A DNA stretch of 6,150 nt. Origin: Desulfobacterales bacterium. GTDB taxonomy: Bacteria; Desulfobacterota; DSM-4660; Desulfatiglandales; Desulfatiglandaceae. Location: contig JAKLQB010000432.1 of the NCBI GenBank assembly GCA_022013615.1, positions 1 to 6,150 on the forward strand. The letters run 5' to 3'. The notes under the pieces are model-generated. The model was not told where the DNA came from, made no database searches, and worked only from the letters and a program-made list of their open reading frames with translations. Below, in pieces: positions 3,843 through 6,150 of this stretch. Position 1 is the stretch's first letter; every line of letters begins with the position of its first letter. The translations under genes were made by a program, and so were the position numbers.

Positions 3843-6150
3843 ATGGCAAAAAAAAAGAAAGCGAACAAAGATATCGAGCAGTACGATCATGCGGGCAAGG
3901 AAAGGCTGAACAATCCGCCAGTGGGGCTGGTGTCTGAAGACACGGAACCTTACGAAGACTTCAGGAAAACATACGAATATGACCCACATCTTGATCCACA
4001 ACTTCAGTGGGCGGGCAAGGCCGAGCATACCTCCTTTGAAGTCCCGACTCAGAGCCTACATGTACATGAACGAATCGATCCCATAACGATTATTAACACG
4101 GTAAAAAAAGAAGAGACCGACTATAAACAGATATCGCTTTTTGAATCAGAGAAAAGGCCTCTGCGTGAGGCCATTGAGTTTTACAAGCACAAGGAAGGCT
4201 GGAAAAACCGGATGATCGCCGGAGATTCGCTTCTAATAATGAATTCGCTGCTTGAAAAAGAGGCTATGGCCGGCAAGGTGCAAATGGCCTATATTGACCC
4301 CCCTTATGGCATCAAGTACGGCTCCAATTTCCAGCCCTTTGTCAATAAGCGGAATGTGGAGGACCGAAAAGACGCGGACTTGACCACCGAACCGGAAATG
4401 ATCAAAGCATTCCGGGACACTTGGGAACTGGGTATCCATTCTTATCTGAGTTATTTGAGGGACAGGTTACTGCTGGCAAGGGAGCTTGTGCATGGGAGTG
4501 GAAGTGTTTTTGTTCAGATTGGCGATGAAAATGTGCATTGTGTTGGCTTGGTAATGGATGAAGTTTTTGGCGTACATAACCGCGTGGCAACAATTACTTT
4601 TGCCACAACCAGCGGAAGTTCTACCACCCGCCTTCCGCAAGTGGCGGATTATTTACTGTGGTATGCCAAAGACATCAACCAAGCCAAATACAGACAGTTA
4701 TACGAACCGTTAACCCGACGGGAAATTGTAGAGTTTTTTTCTTCGTATGTCATGGTGGAATTGCTCAATGGCACCAGCCGACAAATAAGCGATGAAGAAC
4801 GCTATGACCCTAATAAATACTTGCCCAAGAATGCCAGAATCTATCGCCGTACCGGATTGGATTCACAAGGCATATCCACGACTGGCAGATCCGAACCTTA
4901 CGAATGGAAAGGGCAGGTCTACCCTTGCAGTAAAAATAGGCATTGGTCAATTTCTAAAGAAGGCATGGACAGGCTGGATAAGTTGGGACGACTTACTGCG
5001 GCAGATGGTCAAAGTTCTTTGATGTGGAAAAAATATGAAGAGGAAGTGCCGGGGCGGCGCATTAGCAATGTCTGGCCTGCACAAATGTATCCTATCGATA
5101 AGAGTTATGTGGTGCAAACTGCAATTACCCCGATACAGCGGTGCATTTTAATGACTACCGATCCGGGCGATTTAGTGTTTGACCCGACTTGCGGCAGCGG
5201 CACCTCTGCTTATGTAGCCGAACAATGGGGTCGCCGCTGGCTCACCTGCGACACGTCCCGCGTCGCACTCACTCTTGCCAAACAGCGGCTCATGACCGCT
5301 AATTTTGACTATTACCAGCTTGCCCATCCGCATGAGGGCGTGGGCAGTGGATTTCAATACAAAGAGGTACCCAAGGTTTCTCCAAAAATTCTTGCCAACA
5401 ACGAACAGACCAAAGAGGAAACACTCTACGACCAACCCAAAGTTGACAACAATAAAAGCCGTATCACCGGACCCTTCACGGTCGAGGCCGTGCCTTCGCT
5501 TCGGGCAAGGTCTCTGGAAGAGATCGAAAAGGAAAACCAGGGCACAGGCCAGAGCGTGGCCCGTTCCGGTGAAACCCTGCGGCAGTCACAGTGGCGGGAT
5601 GAACTTCTGAAAGCAGGAGTGCGCGCCAAGGGCGGCAGAAAGCTGGAATTTACCCGTGTGGAGCCTTTGAGCGGGACCCGCTGGATTCAATGCGAGGCCG
5701 AAACCAAAGAGGACAAACCTCAAAAGGTATTTATTGTGTTTGGCCCTGAGCATGCACCGCTGGAACAGCGCATGGTAGAAAACGCTTGGCAAGAGGCAAA
5801 ACCGTTTAAACCGGATATCCTGCTTTTTTGCGCATTCCAGTTTGATGACGAGGCAGCCAAGGATATTGACGAACTGAAACCCGAAATCGCCGGGATGCAT
5901 TTTTTGAAGGCGCAGATGAACGCCGACCTGTTCACGGACGACTTAAAGAAAAATCGCTCTGGTAATGACAGTTTCTGGCTCATCGGACAGCCTGACGTGG
6001 ATATCAAGACCATTGCTAAAGGGGAGGATAAAGGGAAATATCAGGTAGAGGTGCTTGGATTTGATTATTACAACCCCACAACCGGGAATGTGGATTCCGG
6101 TGGCAAGGGGAATATCGCCATGTGGCTTCTGGATACCAACTATGACGACC
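3843..6150 (+). CDS. Type III Mod-like adenine-specific DNA methyltransferase (3' end outside window)
   Basis: An uninterrupted frame runs from ATG 3843 to the window end: 769 complete codons and no stop. It should transfer methyl from S-adenosylmethionine to adenine N6 within a recognition site. The motif order is beta-class, as in type III Mod: NRMIAGD (122-128), catalytic DPPY at 152-155 (YIDPPYGIKYGSNFQ), SGSVFVQIGDENVH (about 219-232), a variable segment (about 250-420) expected to hold target recognition, then SAM-binding FDPTCGSGT (446-454). The N-terminus is lysine-rich. Past the SAM motif comes a charged linker and a further domain (about 597-769) with RWIQCEAE, KVFIVFGPEHAPLEQRMVENAW, KPDILLFCAFQFDDEA and VLGFDYYNPTTG. 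This makes it longer than the roughly 640-residue EcoP15I-type Mod. I recall close relatives in Desulfobacterota annotated as site-specific DNA-methyltransferase, commonly near helicase/nuclease genes. A Res-like partner would be expected beyond the right edge. Confidence 0.9.
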   Translation, partial: MAKKKKANKDIEQYDHAGKERLNNPPVGLVSEDTEPYEDFRKTYEYDPHLDPQLQWAGKAEHTSFEVPTQSLHVHERIDPITIINTVKKEETDYKQISLFESEKRPLREAIEFYKHKEGWKNRMIAGDSLLIMNSLLEKEAMAGKVQMAYIDPPYGIKYGSNFQPFVNKRNVEDRKDADLTTEPEMIKAFRDTWELGIHSYLSYLRDRLLLARELVHGSGSVFVQIGDENVHCVGLVMDEVFGVHNRVATITFATTSGSSTTRLPQVADYLLWYAKDINQAKYRQLYEPLTRREIVEFFSSYVMVELLNGTSRQISDEERYDPNKYLPKNARIYRRTGLDSQGISTTGRSEPYEWKGQVYPCSKNRHWSISKEGMDRLDKLGRLTAADGQSSLMWKKYEEEVPGRRISNVWPAQMYPIDKSYVVQTAITPIQRCILMTTDPGDLVFDPTCGSGTSAYVAEQWGRRWLTCDTSRVALTLAKQRLMTANFDYYQLAHPHEGVGSGFQYKEVPKVSPKILANNEQTKEETLYDQPKVDNNKSRITGPFTVEAVPSLRARSLEEIEKENQGTGQSVARSGETLRQSQWRDELLKAGVRAKGGRKLEFTRVEPLSGTRWIQCEAETKEDKPQKVFIVFGPEHAPLEQRMVENAWQEAKPFKPDILLFCAFQFDDEAAKDIDELKPEIAGMHFLKAQMNADLFTDDLKKNRSGNDSFWLIGQPDVDIKTIAKGEDKGKYQVEVLGFDYYNPTTGNVDSGGKGNIAMWLLDTNYDD

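Noticed and set aside
5172..5435. Minus-strand and alternative plus-strand open frames within 3843-6150
   Set aside because: All overlap the continuous methyltransferase frame whose motifs are unambiguous, and none has a recognisable domain or ribosome site.

Overview
The window looks like a piece of chromosome from an anaerobic Desulfobacterota-type (deltaproteobacterial) organism. This is inferred from moderate GC, the style of the small zinc-ribbon/acidic protein and the close fit of the methyltransferase to sequences I recall from that group; it is not proven here. It divides into a core-like left third and an accessory right two thirds that meet at a tRNA-Phe gene.

Left (1-2006): the last 44 codons of a gene whose tail resembles a DUF1573/Ig-like beta-sandwich protein (3-137). 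Next comes a 153-bp element bounded by near-perfect 22-bp terminal inverted repeats (175-327), which stops 20 bp before the start codon of a complete ribonuclease HI gene (348-806). A zinc-ribbon protein with a very acidic low-complexity tail follows (1085-1861), then tRNA-Phe(GAA) with encoded CCA (1931-2006), preceded by a strong sigma70-like promoter.

Boundary and right (2007-6150): a strong intrinsic terminator (2024-2057) separates the tRNA from a convergent tyrosine integrase (2040-3122, minus strand) whose stop codon lies inside that hairpin. A tRNA 3' end with an adjacent integrase is the classic layout of one end of a genomic island or integrative element. The integrase promoter appears to lie at 3300-3328 on the minus strand. 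Between it and the start codon is an 80-nt stem structure followed by seven U, which would work as a leader terminator or attenuator. On the other side a small ribbon-helix-helix protein (3374-3526) is encoded divergently. A 316-bp gene-free segment rich in short repeated and dyad motifs (3527-3842) follows.

The largest gene is a DNA adenine methyltransferase of type III Mod (beta-class) organisation, open from 3843 to the end of the window (at least 769 residues). It carries DPPY at residues 152-155, an FDPTCGSGT motif at 446-454, and a long C-terminal extension. The island therefore probably carries a restriction-modification or related defence system whose effector (helicase/nuclease) genes should lie to the right, outside the window. 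The integrase moves the island, the RHH protein is a plausible local regulator, and the methyltransferase is the first visible cargo gene.
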